Assembly: GCA_017510725.1 (NCBI GenBank) | Contig: JAFWMD010000027.1 | Coordinates: 57,831 to 121,830, forward strand | DNA: 64,000 bases | Source of the DNA: Mogibacterium sp. | GTDB taxonomy: Bacteria; Bacillota; Clostridia; Peptostreptococcales; Anaerovoracaceae | Reading direction: 5' to 3' | Part shown: in pieces, positions 50,101 to 59,017 of the stretch | Position numbering within the stretch: position 1 is the first letter of the stretch | Layout of the letters: every line of letters starts with the position of its first letter | Made by a program: the position numbers and the translations under genes | Notes under the pieces: model-generated | The model's database searches: none | What the model was told of the DNA's origin: nothing | What the model saw: only the letters and a program-made list of their open reading frames with translations

Positions 50101-51900
50101 ATGCTCAAGATTGTTACACTGATCTGCGCTCTGATAGGTCTCCTGACAGCTATATCGCTCGAGACCTGGCTCAGGAGCCGCATCGTCAGAAATGAAACTT
50201 CAGCAGAATCTTATGCTGAAGTCAAAAGCAGAAACTCAGAATTCTGGTCAATTCAATATGTGTCTCTACTACTGATAGTTGCACTGCTTGCAGTAGTTCT
50301 GTTTGTATTCGTAGGGCACCTGAATGCCGCTGTCTTTTTAGGGGGAGCGGCTCTTTGCTTTGTTTCTGTTGTTACCGGTGCCAGTACTGTAGTTACGGGA
50401 AGTATTGCATCTTCGTCCACAGCGGTATCCGGAGATATCAGAAATGCGCTCAAGACAGCATACAGATCATCAGCCGTGATGGGACTCAGCGTCTCTTCAA
50501 TAGCTCTGGTCGGGCTGGGAGTGCTGTTTTTCTTCCTGAAAAGAGACCAGCTTATCGATCTGGTCGCAAGCTTCGCTCTCGGGGCTTCGTTAGTTTCATT
50601 GATGATAGGCCTTTCAGGAACTGCCTTTTCCGGAGCGTATTCGCTATCGGTAAAGAGCAATGACTTTACTGACTACACGGGAATGTTTATCGGAAGCGGT
50701 GCCGACCATGTAGAGACTTATATTCTGTCCGCATGCTCTGCAGCTTTGCTGTCCGGCGTAGCTGTAGACACATCCGGCGTTATGTCGACATTCACCGCAA
50801 CATCAGCCGCAAGGTATCCGCTGATAGTAATGGCGGGAGGAATCATCGCTTCAATCATCGGAATAATGACATACAGAGGCTATGTCATTAAAAAACCGGC
50901 AGCAGGCCTCACGATAGGCAACATAATCGCGGCAGTGCTTATTGCTGCAGTTGCAGTATATTTCAGCAATGACCTGCTGCAGTCATATATATATGGAGTA
51001 TGCGTATCATTAGGTATTCTTGCTGCTCTTATTTCAGGAGAAGCATCAAAGGCATATTCGATAGACGGAGCTGTATTCAAACGCTTCCTTCCGGATGTAA
51101 AAAGTACCGGCGTCAGCCAGTCCATGATCTACAGCCTTTCAATAGGAATGATTTCGGTATTGATACCGGCAGTTTTCACAACTGCCGCAATGATACTTGC
51201 TTATAATTATGCCAGTTTCTACGGTATCGCTCTTGCTGCAGTCGGCATCAATTCAATGGCTGCAGTAAATTCCGCCGTAAGAGGTTTTTCTATCAACACG
51301 GCAAGCGCTTCAGAAATAGCTTCGGTGAGCGACCCTGAAGCCGAAAGTCCAAACCCTGCTGACGTTCTGCTGACTGCTTCAGTAAGAGCAGACTCCGTTG
51401 GTAAAACATATTCCGGTGTTGCCGCTTATGTAACACTGGTAGCGATGTATACGGCTCTTTCGGTAGTTGCGAATAACCCTGCGATCAACCTTCTGAGCAC
51501 CCCTGTTTTCACAGGAATTACGATCGGAGCGGTCATCGTTTTCGTATGCGCGGGATTGATAATCAGATCCATAAGGATCACAAGCCAGGTGCTTCGCGCA
51601 AGACTGAGTGATTCACATGACCCTGAGAAGCGAATAACAGCACTCAGAGGCCTTTCGCCGCTGTTTATTATAGCTTTTATAGCTCCGCTCACAGCAGGAG
51701 CTGCAGGAGGAGTTAACGGCCTCATATCTTTCTCATGTTCCGCATCGGTCACAGGAATGTGTGTCATCTTCGCGTTCAATAACGCAGGCAGGTATTTTGA
51801 CAGAATTGCGACCGAGACACTCGGCACTGTAATAAAGTTTATGCTGGCAGTAACACTTGTATTTGCACCGTTCTTTATGAAGTTCGGAGGCATCTTTTAG
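50101..51900 (+). CDS. Degenerate membrane pyrophosphatase (HppA) homologue, probably inactive
   Basis: A 599-residue membrane protein with about 14-16 helices that follows the H+/Na+-pyrophosphatase fold end to end. Matching blocks: AYRSSAVMGLS (120-130), FALGASLVSLM (158-168), GSGADHVETY (198-207), YPLIVMAGGIIASIIG (239-254), YGIALAAVG (374-382) and ASVTGMCVIFAFNNAGRYFD (548-567). The family's pyrophosphate sites are gone: the DVGADLVGKVE/DNVGDN loop is cut to a short linker at about 173-197; DAYGPISDNAGG is replaced near 383-405; the GDTVGDPFKD stretch is missing before the last helix (568-585). GGAG supports the start, and the frame is clean, so this is a maintained gene. Function unknown; pumping driven by pyrophosphate is unlikely. 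Confidence 0.85.
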   Translation: MLKIVTLICALIGLLTAISLETWLRSRIVRNETSAESYAEVKSRNSEFWSIQYVSLLLIVALLAVVLFVFVGHLNAAVFLGGAALCFVSVVTGASTVVTGSIASSSTAVSGDIRNALKTAYRSSAVMGLSVSSIALVGLGVLFFFLKRDQLIDLVASFALGASLVSLMIGLSGTAFSGAYSLSVKSNDFTDYTGMFIGSGADHVETYILSACSAALLSGVAVDTSGVMSTFTATSAARYPLIVMAGGIIASIIGIMTYRGYVIKKPAAGLTIGNIIAAVLIAAVAVYFSNDLLQSYIYGVCVSLGILAALISGEASKAYSIDGAVFKRFLPDVKSTGVSQSMIYSLSIGMISVLIPAVFTTAAMILAYNYASFYGIALAAVGINSMAAVNSAVRGFSINTASASEIASVSDPEAESPNPADVLLTASVRADSVGKTYSGVAAYVTLVAMYTALSVVANNPAINLLSTPVFTGITIGAVIVFVCAGLIIRSIRITSQVLRARLSDSHDPEKRITALRGLSPLFIIAFIAPLTAGAAGGVNGLISFSCSASVTGMCVIFAFNNAGRYFDRIATETLGTVIKFMLAVTLVFAPFFMKFGGIF

Positions 51901-51937
51901 TGCCTGACCGCAGAGCAAGTCTGTATCACTGAAAGAC

Positions 51938-51970
51938 ACGGCGGCTCTGCAGAAAGGCCGCCGTTATTTA
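51938..51970 (+). terminator. Terminator after the pyrophosphatase-like gene
   Basis: ACGGCGGC (51938-51945) pairs with GCCGCCGT (51957-51964) over an 11-base loop, followed by TATTTA. It separates this gene from butyrate kinase 2. Confidence 0.7.
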
Positions 51971-52000
51971 TTAGCAATAAGGAATTCAAAAGGGAAGATT

Positions 52001-53095
52001 ATGAAAAACAACAGATTCCGTATATTCGTGATCAATCCGGGCTCAACTTCGACTAAGCTTGCGCTTTTTGAGAACAATATCAAGATACTCCAGACATCAG
52101 TTACACACGATGCGGAGGTCCTTAATTCATTCCCGATGCCGAACGACCAGCTCGATTACAGAATGGGAGTTATCAGGGATTTTGTTGAAAATAACGATAT
52201 AGAGCTCGATAACATCGATGCTTTCGTCGGAAGAGGCGGCGGATGTTACCCTGTACCAAGCGGTACTTTCGAAGTGAACGAGCTCCTGCTGAACGACATC
52301 AGAAATAATGTAGGAAGAACCATCCATCCGTCCATACTCGGCGTGCAGCTTGCTTATGAGATGCAGCAGAAGTACGGCGGAAGGCTGTTCATGGTAGACC
52401 CGATATGTGTGGATGAGTATACGAACGTGGCAAGAGTTACCGGAGTAAAGGGACTTGAGCGCCGGGCAGAATCGCACGCTCTCAATCTGAGAGGAACCGC
52501 GATGAAGCACTGCAAGATCCATGGCATGGATTACAGAAAATCGAATCTCATCGTAGCTCATATCGATGGCGGTATCACTATTGCAGCACAGAAGAACGGC
52601 AAGCAGATCGACTGCAATCAGGGTGCAGGAGGCGAGGGACCTTTCACTGCTACACGAACAGGTTCTCTTCCTCTCATGGAAGTGCTCGACTACTTCAAGG
52701 ATCATACCGTTGAAGAGATGCGCCATCTTTGTACCGGCACCGGCGGATTTGTATCACACTTCGGCACATCAGATGCTGATGAGGTATACATGAGGGTGCT
52801 GGACGGAGATACTGAAGCCAGACTGGTATGGGAAGCACTTTGCTATAACATTGTAAAATACATCGGTTCGATGGCTATCGTCCTGAAAGGCAAGGTCGAC
52901 GGTATCCTGATAACCGGCCGTTATACCCGCTTCCGCGGACTTATAGACTATATAAGAGAATACACGGAGTGGATTGCTCCTATCTACATCTATGAAAACG
53001 AAGTGGAACAGGAGGCCATGTGTGCCGGAGCACTCAGAGTACTCCGCGGAGAAGAAGAAGCAAAGGTATATACCGGCAAAGGTATGGTAAGATAA
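52001..53095 (+). CDS. buk: Butyrate kinase (copy 2)
   Basis: Second acyl kinase of the butyrate kinase family; 364 residues. Shares with copy 1 the start RIFVINPGSTSTKLA, HGMDYRKSNLIV, a HIDGG loop, GEGPFTATRTGSLP, GGFVSHFGTSDAD and an end reading AGALRVLRGEEE. It differs at the substrate side: VGRGGGCYPVPSG here against VGRGGSTAPINSG in copy 1, and an ITGRYTRFRGL loop. The two may prefer different acyl groups or be differently regulated (inference). AAAGGGAAG precedes the start. It stands alone between a terminator and pheS, with no ptb partner. Confidence 0.92.
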   Translation: MKNNRFRIFVINPGSTSTKLALFENNIKILQTSVTHDAEVLNSFPMPNDQLDYRMGVIRDFVENNDIELDNIDAFVGRGGGCYPVPSGTFEVNELLLNDIRNNVGRTIHPSILGVQLAYEMQQKYGGRLFMVDPICVDEYTNVARVTGVKGLERRAESHALNLRGTAMKHCKIHGMDYRKSNLIVAHIDGGITIAAQKNGKQIDCNQGAGGEGPFTATRTGSLPLMEVLDYFKDHTVEEMRHLCTGTGGFVSHFGTSDADEVYMRVLDGDTEARLVWEALCYNIVKYIGSMAIVLKGKVDGILITGRYTRFRGLIDYIREYTEWIAPIYIYENEVEQEAMCAGALRVLRGEEEAKVYTGKGMVR

Positions 53096-53136
53096 CAAAT
53101 TAAAATTTCAGATACAAAGCTAAGGAGGGTAAAAAA

Positions 53137-54174
53137 ATGTTGGAAAAGCTGGAGAAGATCCGCGAGGAAGGATTCAGGCGCATAGCTGAATCAACGGATC
53201 CGGCCATGCTTGAGGCTGTCCGCAAGGAGCTTACAGGTAAAAAGAGCTCACTGCAGGAAGTTCTTAAAAGTCTTGGCGGTCTGGATCCTGATATGCGTAA
53301 GACCGTCGGAATGAAGGCGAATGAAGTAAAGAACCAGTTTGCAGAGAAAATCCAGATCCGTCAGGAAGAGCTGATAGCAGGAGCATCAGCGGCAGAAGGA
53401 GAAATAGACCTGACACTTCCGGGAACAGAGATCAGCGGAGGGGCGCTTCATCCTATAACCCAGATGTGTTACGACCTTAATGACGCCTTTAGATCACTTG
53501 GCTTTGAAATATACAGTGAAGACGATATCTCGAGTGAGAAATACGCTTTTGATAATCTTAACTTTGCTGCCGATCATCCGGCAAGAGCTTCAATGGATAC
53601 TTATTGGCTCGAAGGTACTGAAGACAAAAGGGGCAGCGACAGGCTCTGTCTCCGTCCGCATCTGACAGGCGGATCCGTAAGATATCTTCTTGAGCACGGT
53701 GCACCTGCAAGATTCGTGTATCCTGGAAGAGTTTACAGAAACGAGACTACAGATGCCCGTCACGAGAGAGCATTTTTCCAGTATGAAGCCCTCATCGTTG
53801 ACAAGGACATTTCGTTCAGCTCAGGCCGTGTAATGATTGAAGCCATCCTCGAGAAGGTTTTCGGACGCAAGGTAAACGTAAGGATGAGAGAGGGATTCTT
53901 CCCGTTTACAGAGCCTGGCTATGAAATAGACATGGAATGCCTGCTCTGCGGAGGAAAGGGCTGCAAGGCCTGCAACCATGCTGGCTGGATTGAAGTAATG
54001 CCGGGCGGAGTAATTCATCCGAACGTGCTCAGAGCAGCAAATCTCGATCCTGACGTATGGACCGGTTTCTATACAAACATCGGTCTCGACAGAATGGTAA
54101 TGATGCGCTACGGAGTAGACGACGTAAGGCTTTTCCACAGCGCTGATTTGAGATTCCTCAAGCAGTTCAAGTAA
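53137..54174 (+). CDS. pheS: Phenylalanyl-tRNA synthetase alpha subunit
   Basis: Catalytic subunit of the (alpha-beta)2 enzyme. The 345 residues have an N-terminal coiled coil (1-90), then class II motifs: HPITQMCYDLNDAF, LRPHLTGGSVRYL, FVYPGRVYRNETTDARHERAFFQ and a GLDRMVMMRYG end. CLLCGGKGCKACN (near 268-280) is a four-cysteine loop that may bind zinc, seen in some bacterial PheS. AAGGAGG precedes the start. pheT follows after 16 bases. The leader is short and there is no T-box. Confidence 0.96.
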   Translation: MLEKLEKIREEGFRRIAESTDPAMLEAVRKELTGKKSSLQEVLKSLGGLDPDMRKTVGMKANEVKNQFAEKIQIRQEELIAGASAAEGEIDLTLPGTEISGGALHPITQMCYDLNDAFRSLGFEIYSEDDISSEKYAFDNLNFAADHPARASMDTYWLEGTEDKRGSDRLCLRPHLTGGSVRYLLEHGAPARFVYPGRVYRNETTDARHERAFFQYEALIVDKDISFSSGRVMIEAILEKVFGRKVNVRMREGFFPFTEPGYEIDMECLLCGGKGCKACNHAGWIEVMPGGVIHPNVLRAANLDPDVWTGFYTNIGLDRMVMMRYGVDDVRLFHSADLRFLKQFK

Positions 54175-54190
54175 AAGAAGGAGGTAAGCT

Positions 54191-56611
54191 ATGAACATTT
54201 CGATGAAATTCATCAGCAGATATGTCGATCTGCCGGCAGATCTCACTTATGATCAGATAGCATATGACCTCACAATGAGAACTGTGGAGGTCGAAGACGT
54301 AATCGATACTGCAGCTAAGTTCCATGACATAGTTGTAGGAGAAATCAAGGAAGTTAAAGCACATCCGAATGCTGACGCTCTTAAAGTCTGCATTGTTGAT
54401 GTCGGAGAAGATGAACTCAAGCAGATCGTATGCGGAGGAAGCAATCTTACAGCCGGACACAAGGTCTGCGTAGCAAAGCCGGGTTCAGAAGTCGTATGGC
54501 ACGGTGAAGGAGAACCGGTAAAGCTCAAAGAGACTAAGCTGAGAGGCGTGTCTTCATACGGAATGATCTGCGGCTCCACAGAAGTCTACCTTGCTGATAT
54601 TTATCCGCCAAAGGACGAGAGAGAAATCGTAGACTTCACGGAGCTTGGAGTTGAATGCGAGGTCGGACAGTGTGTTGCAGCAGCAGCCGGACTCGACGAT
54701 GTGATCCTTGAGGTAGATAACAAATCGCTTTCCAACAGACCTGATCTCTGGGGACACTATGGAGTAGCCAGAGAACTGGCCGCCATCTACAAGGTGCCTT
54801 TCAATGAACTCAGCAGCGAGCTCCCTGAAGGCCTCCCTAAGTATCCGGTCGAGATCCGTGAGCCTGAAAGATGCAACAGGTTTACTGCAACAAAGATCGA
54901 TAATGTATATGTAAAGGAATCACCTGCGTGGATGAAGACTCTCATTACCAATGCCGGAATGAGACCGATCAATGCGCTGGTTGACATCACGAATTTCGTA
55001 CTGCTCGCAGTGGGAGCTCCACAGCATGCATATGACAGCACTCATGTCGAAGGCGAAGAGATCGTAGTCAGACTTGCAGAAGACGGCGAGAAGCTTCTTC
55101 TCCTTGATGAAAAGGACCTTGAGCTTACGCATGACCATCTTGTAATCTGCGATGCAAAGAAGCCTTTGAACCTGGCGGGCATAAAGGGCGGCAAGGATGA
55201 TTCTGTGCTTGATACGACGAATTCCGTCATTCTTGAATGTGCTGTATTCACAGCACCTGGAATCAGACGCACCACTGCTTACTTTAATGAAAAAACGGAT
55301 TCCGCGCTCAGATATGAAAAGGGCATAGACACACAGAGAGCAGACCTCGGTGTAGCAATGGCACTCTCGCTGTTTAAGGAAATCTATCCTGACTGCGTCT
55401 TCTCGGCATTTACTGACAATTATCCTGTTAAGACTGAGAAAGCTGTCATAGATATCACTCAGGACTTCCTTGACAGAAGACTGGGAGAGGTAATTGAAAG
55501 ATCTGAGATAGAAGATATCCTTAACAGACTCGGATATGAAGTTGAATTCGAAGACGGAACATATCACTGCAAAGCTCCTACATGGAGATCTACGGGTGAT
55601 GTATCCATTCATGATGACATACTCGGCGACATAGCAAGACTTATAGGATATGAGTACTTCAGGAAACAGCCGCTGCCTGTCAAGTTTGATGAAGCAATTC
55701 ATCAGGTAGATATGGATCTTGCGAGAAGACTCAGGGAATATCTCGCATTCAGATGCGGCATGAACGAGATCTTCACATACCCATGGATAGATGAGAAGTA
55801 CATCCGCGCAGCAGGAATCGATCTTGAAAACTCAGTCAGACTTGCAACACCTCCTGCTCCGGAACTCGGATTCCTCAGATCATCACTGATCCCGGGAATG
55901 CTCGAGACTATAGAGAAGAACCACAGATATTTCGATGAATTCGCTGTATTTGAGGCAGCTCAGGCATTCGAAAAGGGTGAATACAGCCCTTCAAGCGCTG
56001 ACGAAGTTCTGCCGGTGCACAAAAACCTGCTGAGTGGAGCGTTTGCTGGCAAAGATGCAAGGACTCTTTTCTTCAGGGCAAAGGGTGTTATTGAGAGCAT
56101 GCCGGGATACTGCCACTTCGGACCTTTCACTTTCAAGCAGAAAAACAAGCCGTCATGGGCTGATGAAAAAGTATGGCTTAATATAGTCGAAGATGGCAGG
56201 ATAGTCGGTTCCATAGGCCTTATCTCTGTGCAGGCTCTGACGGAATCCGGCATAAAGCTTATCAGCGCTGCTGCATTCGAAATTGATACTGCAATGCTTG
56301 ATCCATATCCTTCAAGGACGAATGAATTCAGGCATCTGCCGCAGTATCCGCTTGTAGAGCAGGATCTTTCACTCCTTGTTGATGAATCTATGACATGGGG
56401 CGAAATAAGCGAAGCAATCAAGTATATGGTAAAGGATCTGAAATTCGTTGAGGAATATCGCGGAAAACAGATTCCTGCAGGCAAGAAGTCGATCATGCTG
56501 AGTCTTAAAATCGGAAATGATGACTCAACAATGACTTCGAAGCAGATAGAGAAGAAAATGAACGGAATTATAAAGGTGCTCGGCAAAAAATGCGGTGCAC
56601 AGCTCCGTTAG
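54191..56611 (+). CDS. pheT: Phenylalanyl-tRNA synthetase beta subunit
   Basis: Editing and tRNA-binding subunit; 806 residues. N-terminal EMAP-like tRNA-binding domain (about 40-155, VGEIKEVKAHPNADALKVC), the B3/B4 editing domain (about 210-370), B5 (RRLGEVIERSEIEDILNRLGYE), the inactive class II domain, and the C-terminal FDX-ACB domain (about 712-806, RTNEFRHLPQYPLVEQDLSLL). AGGAGG precedes the ATG. It is directly followed by a pseudouridine synthase gene. Confidence 0.96.
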   Translation: MNISMKFISRYVDLPADLTYDQIAYDLTMRTVEVEDVIDTAAKFHDIVVGEIKEVKAHPNADALKVCIVDVGEDELKQIVCGGSNLTAGHKVCVAKPGSEVVWHGEGEPVKLKETKLRGVSSYGMICGSTEVYLADIYPPKDEREIVDFTELGVECEVGQCVAAAAGLDDVILEVDNKSLSNRPDLWGHYGVARELAAIYKVPFNELSSELPEGLPKYPVEIREPERCNRFTATKIDNVYVKESPAWMKTLITNAGMRPINALVDITNFVLLAVGAPQHAYDSTHVEGEEIVVRLAEDGEKLLLLDEKDLELTHDHLVICDAKKPLNLAGIKGGKDDSVLDTTNSVILECAVFTAPGIRRTTAYFNEKTDSALRYEKGIDTQRADLGVAMALSLFKEIYPDCVFSAFTDNYPVKTEKAVIDITQDFLDRRLGEVIERSEIEDILNRLGYEVEFEDGTYHCKAPTWRSTGDVSIHDDILGDIARLIGYEYFRKQPLPVKFDEAIHQVDMDLARRLREYLAFRCGMNEIFTYPWIDEKYIRAAGIDLENSVRLATPPAPELGFLRSSLIPGMLETIEKNHRYFDEFAVFEAAQAFEKGEYSPSSADEVLPVHKNLLSGAFAGKDARTLFFRAKGVIESMPGYCHFGPFTFKQKNKPSWADEKVWLNIVEDGRIVGSIGLISVQALTESGIKLISAAAFEIDTAMLDPYPSRTNEFRHLPQYPLVEQDLSLLVDESMTWGEISEAIKYMVKDLKFVEEYRGKQIPAGKKSIMLSLKIGNDDSTMTSKQIEKKMNGIIKVLGKKCGAQLR

Positions 56612-56614
56612 GGA

Positions 56615-57529
56615 ATGGCAAAATACGAACATACAGTTACAACTGAAGAATCAGGGATGACCATCAACCAGATCCTCAGGCAGAATTATAAATTCTCTGC
56701 CAGGTTCAGGACTAAGATGAAATATCAGTCTCTGGTTGACCTGAACGGAACACCGACTCCGGGCTATATAAAGCCCGGGGCCGGTGATATCATTGGCGTT
56801 AGGCTTCCTGATGAAACCAGTGATTTTGAACCGGAGGACATCCCTCTCGATATCATTTATGAGGATGACGATCTGATTCTTGTGAACAAGCAGCCGGGGG
56901 TCATAGTGCATCCTACGAAAGGCCATCCGCAGCATACCATTGCCAACGGTGTTATGAAGTACATGATCGACAGCGGGCAGTCATTCAAAGTCAGGTTTGC
57001 CAACCGCATCGACATGGATACTTCCGGAATCATAATCGTTGCAAAAAATGCAAATGCACAGAACGAACTGTCGTCACAGATGAGACGCAATACGGTCGTC
57101 AAAAAGTATTATGCACTCGTAGAGGGCAATGTCGAAGAAGACCATTTTAACATTGATCTTCCTGTAGGAAGGCCCGATCAGGTCTCGATCCGCCGCGAGG
57201 TAATGTACGAAGGCGGTAAGAATGCCCTGAGCGAAGTAAATGTGCTTGAACGCTTTGATTCCAAAGAGTACGGTGCATATACCCTGGTTGAGGTGATACT
57301 CCACACCGGACGTACTCACCAGATACGCGTGCATCTTTCACATATTGGTAACATCATCACCGGAGACATCCTCTATGGCGGAAGTACCCGGCTGATACAG
57401 CGGCAGGCGCTGCATGCCTACTACATAGAATTCGATCATCCCATGACAAAAGAGAGGGTGAGTTTCAGGACCGGTCTTCCCGGCGACATCAGAAATGCTA
57501 TAGACAAACTGAAAAACAGCGCTGAATAA
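56615..57529 (+). CDS. RluD-family 23S/tRNA pseudouridine synthase
   Basis: Pseudouridine synthase of the RluA/RluC/RluD family; 304 residues. An S4-like N-terminal domain (about 10-75) precedes the catalytic domain, with IIYEDDDLILVNKQPGVIVHP, the active-site aspartate in NRIDMDTSGIIIVAK, and LHTGRTHQIRVHLSHIG. The usual HRLD reads NRID here. The start is three bases after pheT, with only GGGA in front, so it probably relies on coupling. The exact uridines cannot be read from sequence. A strong terminator overlaps its stop. Confidence 0.9.
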   Translation: MAKYEHTVTTEESGMTINQILRQNYKFSARFRTKMKYQSLVDLNGTPTPGYIKPGAGDIIGVRLPDETSDFEPEDIPLDIIYEDDDLILVNKQPGVIVHPTKGHPQHTIANGVMKYMIDSGQSFKVRFANRIDMDTSGIIIVAKNANAQNELSSQMRRNTVVKKYYALVEGNVEEDHFNIDLPVGRPDQVSIRREVMYEGGKNALSEVNVLERFDSKEYGAYTLVEVILHTGRTHQIRVHLSHIGNIITGDILYGGSTRLIQRQALHAYYIEFDHPMTKERVSFRTGLPGDIRNAIDKLKNSAE

Positions 57530-57539
57530 GCGCTGTTTT
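57513..57539. terminator. Bidirectional terminator between the pseudouridine synthase gene and nadK
   Basis: AAAACAGCGCT (57513-57523) pairs with AGCGCTGTTTT (57529-57539) over GAATA. T-runs occur on both strands, so it can serve both converging genes. It includes the last codons of the forward gene. Confidence 0.8.
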
Positions 57540-57565
57540 GATTCATTGTACTATCAGTATATGTT

Positions 57566-58363
57566 TTAAAGAAGCTTGCTCGAAAGCAGACTCCAGTGAT
57601 CGTATGTCTTGGTACGGATTAAACTGATAGATTTATCCGAACGTGTGATGTTGATTTTCAGAACGCCGCCGAATTCGTGTGTGCGGCCGTCAAAAGAAAC
57701 TAGTACGGTGCCTCCTTCACATCTGCCGGTACCCGCAATTGAGATGACCTCACTTGACGGAAGAATGAGGCTGGACTTGAAGCATCTGTACGCGTTTGTG
57801 CTCATCGGCGCGATAGGGGTGAGCTGCAGTACGTCGAGATCAGGCGATATCAGCGATCCACCCAGGGAATAGTTGTATGCAGTGGAGCCTACAGGTGTTG
57901 AGATAATGATGCCATCACCGGAAAAGTCCTGTATCTTGGTGTTGTCGATAGATATTTCATAATGCGAGGCGTGAGAATATGGACCTCTGATAACTATCTC
58001 ATTCAGTCCTGTACGAAGGAACTCACCTCTGCGTGTAATAATTTTTGCCTGAACGGGACTGATGTGCTGAAGCTGGTATTCTCCCTTTGAAATATATTCC
58101 ATAGTTTCTTTGAGATCAGTAGGGAGGGCTTCCTGGAAGAAGCCGAGGTGGCCGGTATTTATACCGATAATAGGCACCTTCGGAAATCCGCATTTATGTA
58201 CGAAACTGAGGAATGTTCCGTCGCCTCCGATGCAGGCGAGAAGGTCTTCTTCGCCTGTAAACTCATCGACTACCTCATAGCCGAATTCCTTAACCAGGGG
58301 GATGAACTCATTGTAAGCCAATCTTGATCTGTCCTTCTGATTACAGAACACGTATATCTTCAT
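57566..58363 (-). CDS. nadK: NAD kinase
   Basis: Makes NADP from NAD and ATP. The 265 residues show GGDGTFLSFVHKCG (near 48-61), the GINTGHLGFFQE block, NEIVIRGPYSH and DGIIISTPVGSTAYNYSLGG. GGAGAG lies six bases before the ATG at 58363. The upstream gap to the divergent 58472 gene holds TTGACA on this strand (58429-58424) and a perfect palindrome. It is the only long reverse gene in this half of the window. Confidence 0.95.
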   Translation of the reverse strand: MKIYVFCNQKDRSRLAYNEFIPLVKEFGYEVVDEFTGEEDLLACIGGDGTFLSFVHKCGFPKVPIIGINTGHLGFFQEALPTDLKETMEYISKGEYQLQHISPVQAKIITRRGEFLRTGLNEIVIRGPYSHASHYEISIDNTKIQDFSGDGIIISTPVGSTAYNYSLGGSLISPDLDVLQLTPIAPMSTNAYRCFKSSLILPSSEVISIAGTGRCEGGTVLVSFDGRTHEFGGVLKINITRSDKSISLIRTKTYDHWSLLSSKLL

Positions 58364-58378
58364 TTTGCACTCTCCATA

Positions 58379-58387
58379 TGCTATAAT
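58379..58387 (+). promoter_or_regulatory. Extended -10 (TGCTATAAT) for the 58472-rpoD operon
   Basis: Perfect extended -10, identical to the one at 8671. A transcript from it would start near 58394 and have a leader of about 78 bases containing the palindrome at 58410-58423. Confidence 0.5.
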
Positions 58388-58409
58388 AGTCTGTCAGAAT
58401 GTAGAATTT

Positions 58410-58423
58410 GAGCAATATTGCTC
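58410..58423. promoter_or_regulatory. Perfect 14-bp palindrome, candidate operator
   Basis: GAGCAATATTGCTC lies midway between divergent nadK and the 58472 gene. It directly abuts the reverse TTGACA (58424-58429) and falls inside the forward leader. Position and symmetry suggest a dimeric repressor site; the protein is unknown. It does not match the LexA or NrdR boxes I know. Confidence 0.4.
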
Positions 58424-58471
58424 TGTCAATGTAATTATTATAACACTAGAATCAACGTATTTGAATTATAA

Positions 58472-59017
58472 ATGGACAAGGTCAGATTTTACCGCATACT
58501 TGATATAGATTCTGCTGATGAGTTTCAGTATTTTGAAAACCTTTCTGCTCTTCTTGAAGAAGACGAGTTCATAGAGGAAAACCTGATAAAGGATCTCATT
58601 CGCAATGTGGATAAGGAAAAGCTCGCAGAACACATGAATTCTTATTTTGATGGATTCCTGGATCACCTTCCTGACAATGAGACGGATCTTTATGTAATGG
58701 TAGAGTCCATGGGCAGGGTTTTTGACGGTCTTATCATGGATGACATGAGCGATGCCGACGTTGATGCGCTTGCCTCCGAGATATCGAAGTTCCGTAAATG
58801 GTATGTGCATGATCTAAATGCTTTTAATAAACTTACCGGCGAAGAAGAGAGTGTCAGGGACGCAAGATTTGGCCTTGCAGCTGCAAAGCTGCTCGGAGAA
58901 GATGCGGATTACGATTTCAGGCTGGCTCTTGATTATGATATAGACGGATTCGATGTGAGGATAGCTGACATGCTCGGCGCTTCCTATATGGCAGAAAACG
59001 ATACAAAAGATGAATAA
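58472..59017 (+). CDS. Acidic protein of unknown function upstream of dgt
   Basis: A 181-residue soluble, very acidic, mostly helical protein with no signal or membrane segment. It begins VRFYRILDIDSADEFQYFENL and contains a LPDNETDLYVMVESMGRVFDG helix and a SEISKFRKWYVHDLNAF helix. I recognise no family. Its last eight bases overlap dgt, so the two are translationally coupled; it heads the dgt-dnaG-rpoD-trmK run. No Shine-Dalgarno is visible before the ATG, and AT-rich TATAAA directly precedes it. A link to nucleotide metabolism or dgt control is only guilt by association. Confidence 0.75.
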   Translation: MDKVRFYRILDIDSADEFQYFENLSALLEEDEFIEENLIKDLIRNVDKEKLAEHMNSYFDGFLDHLPDNETDLYVMVESMGRVFDGLIMDDMSDADVDALASEISKFRKWYVHDLNAFNKLTGEEESVRDARFGLAAAKLLGEDADYDFRLALDYDIDGFDVRIADMLGASYMAENDTKDE

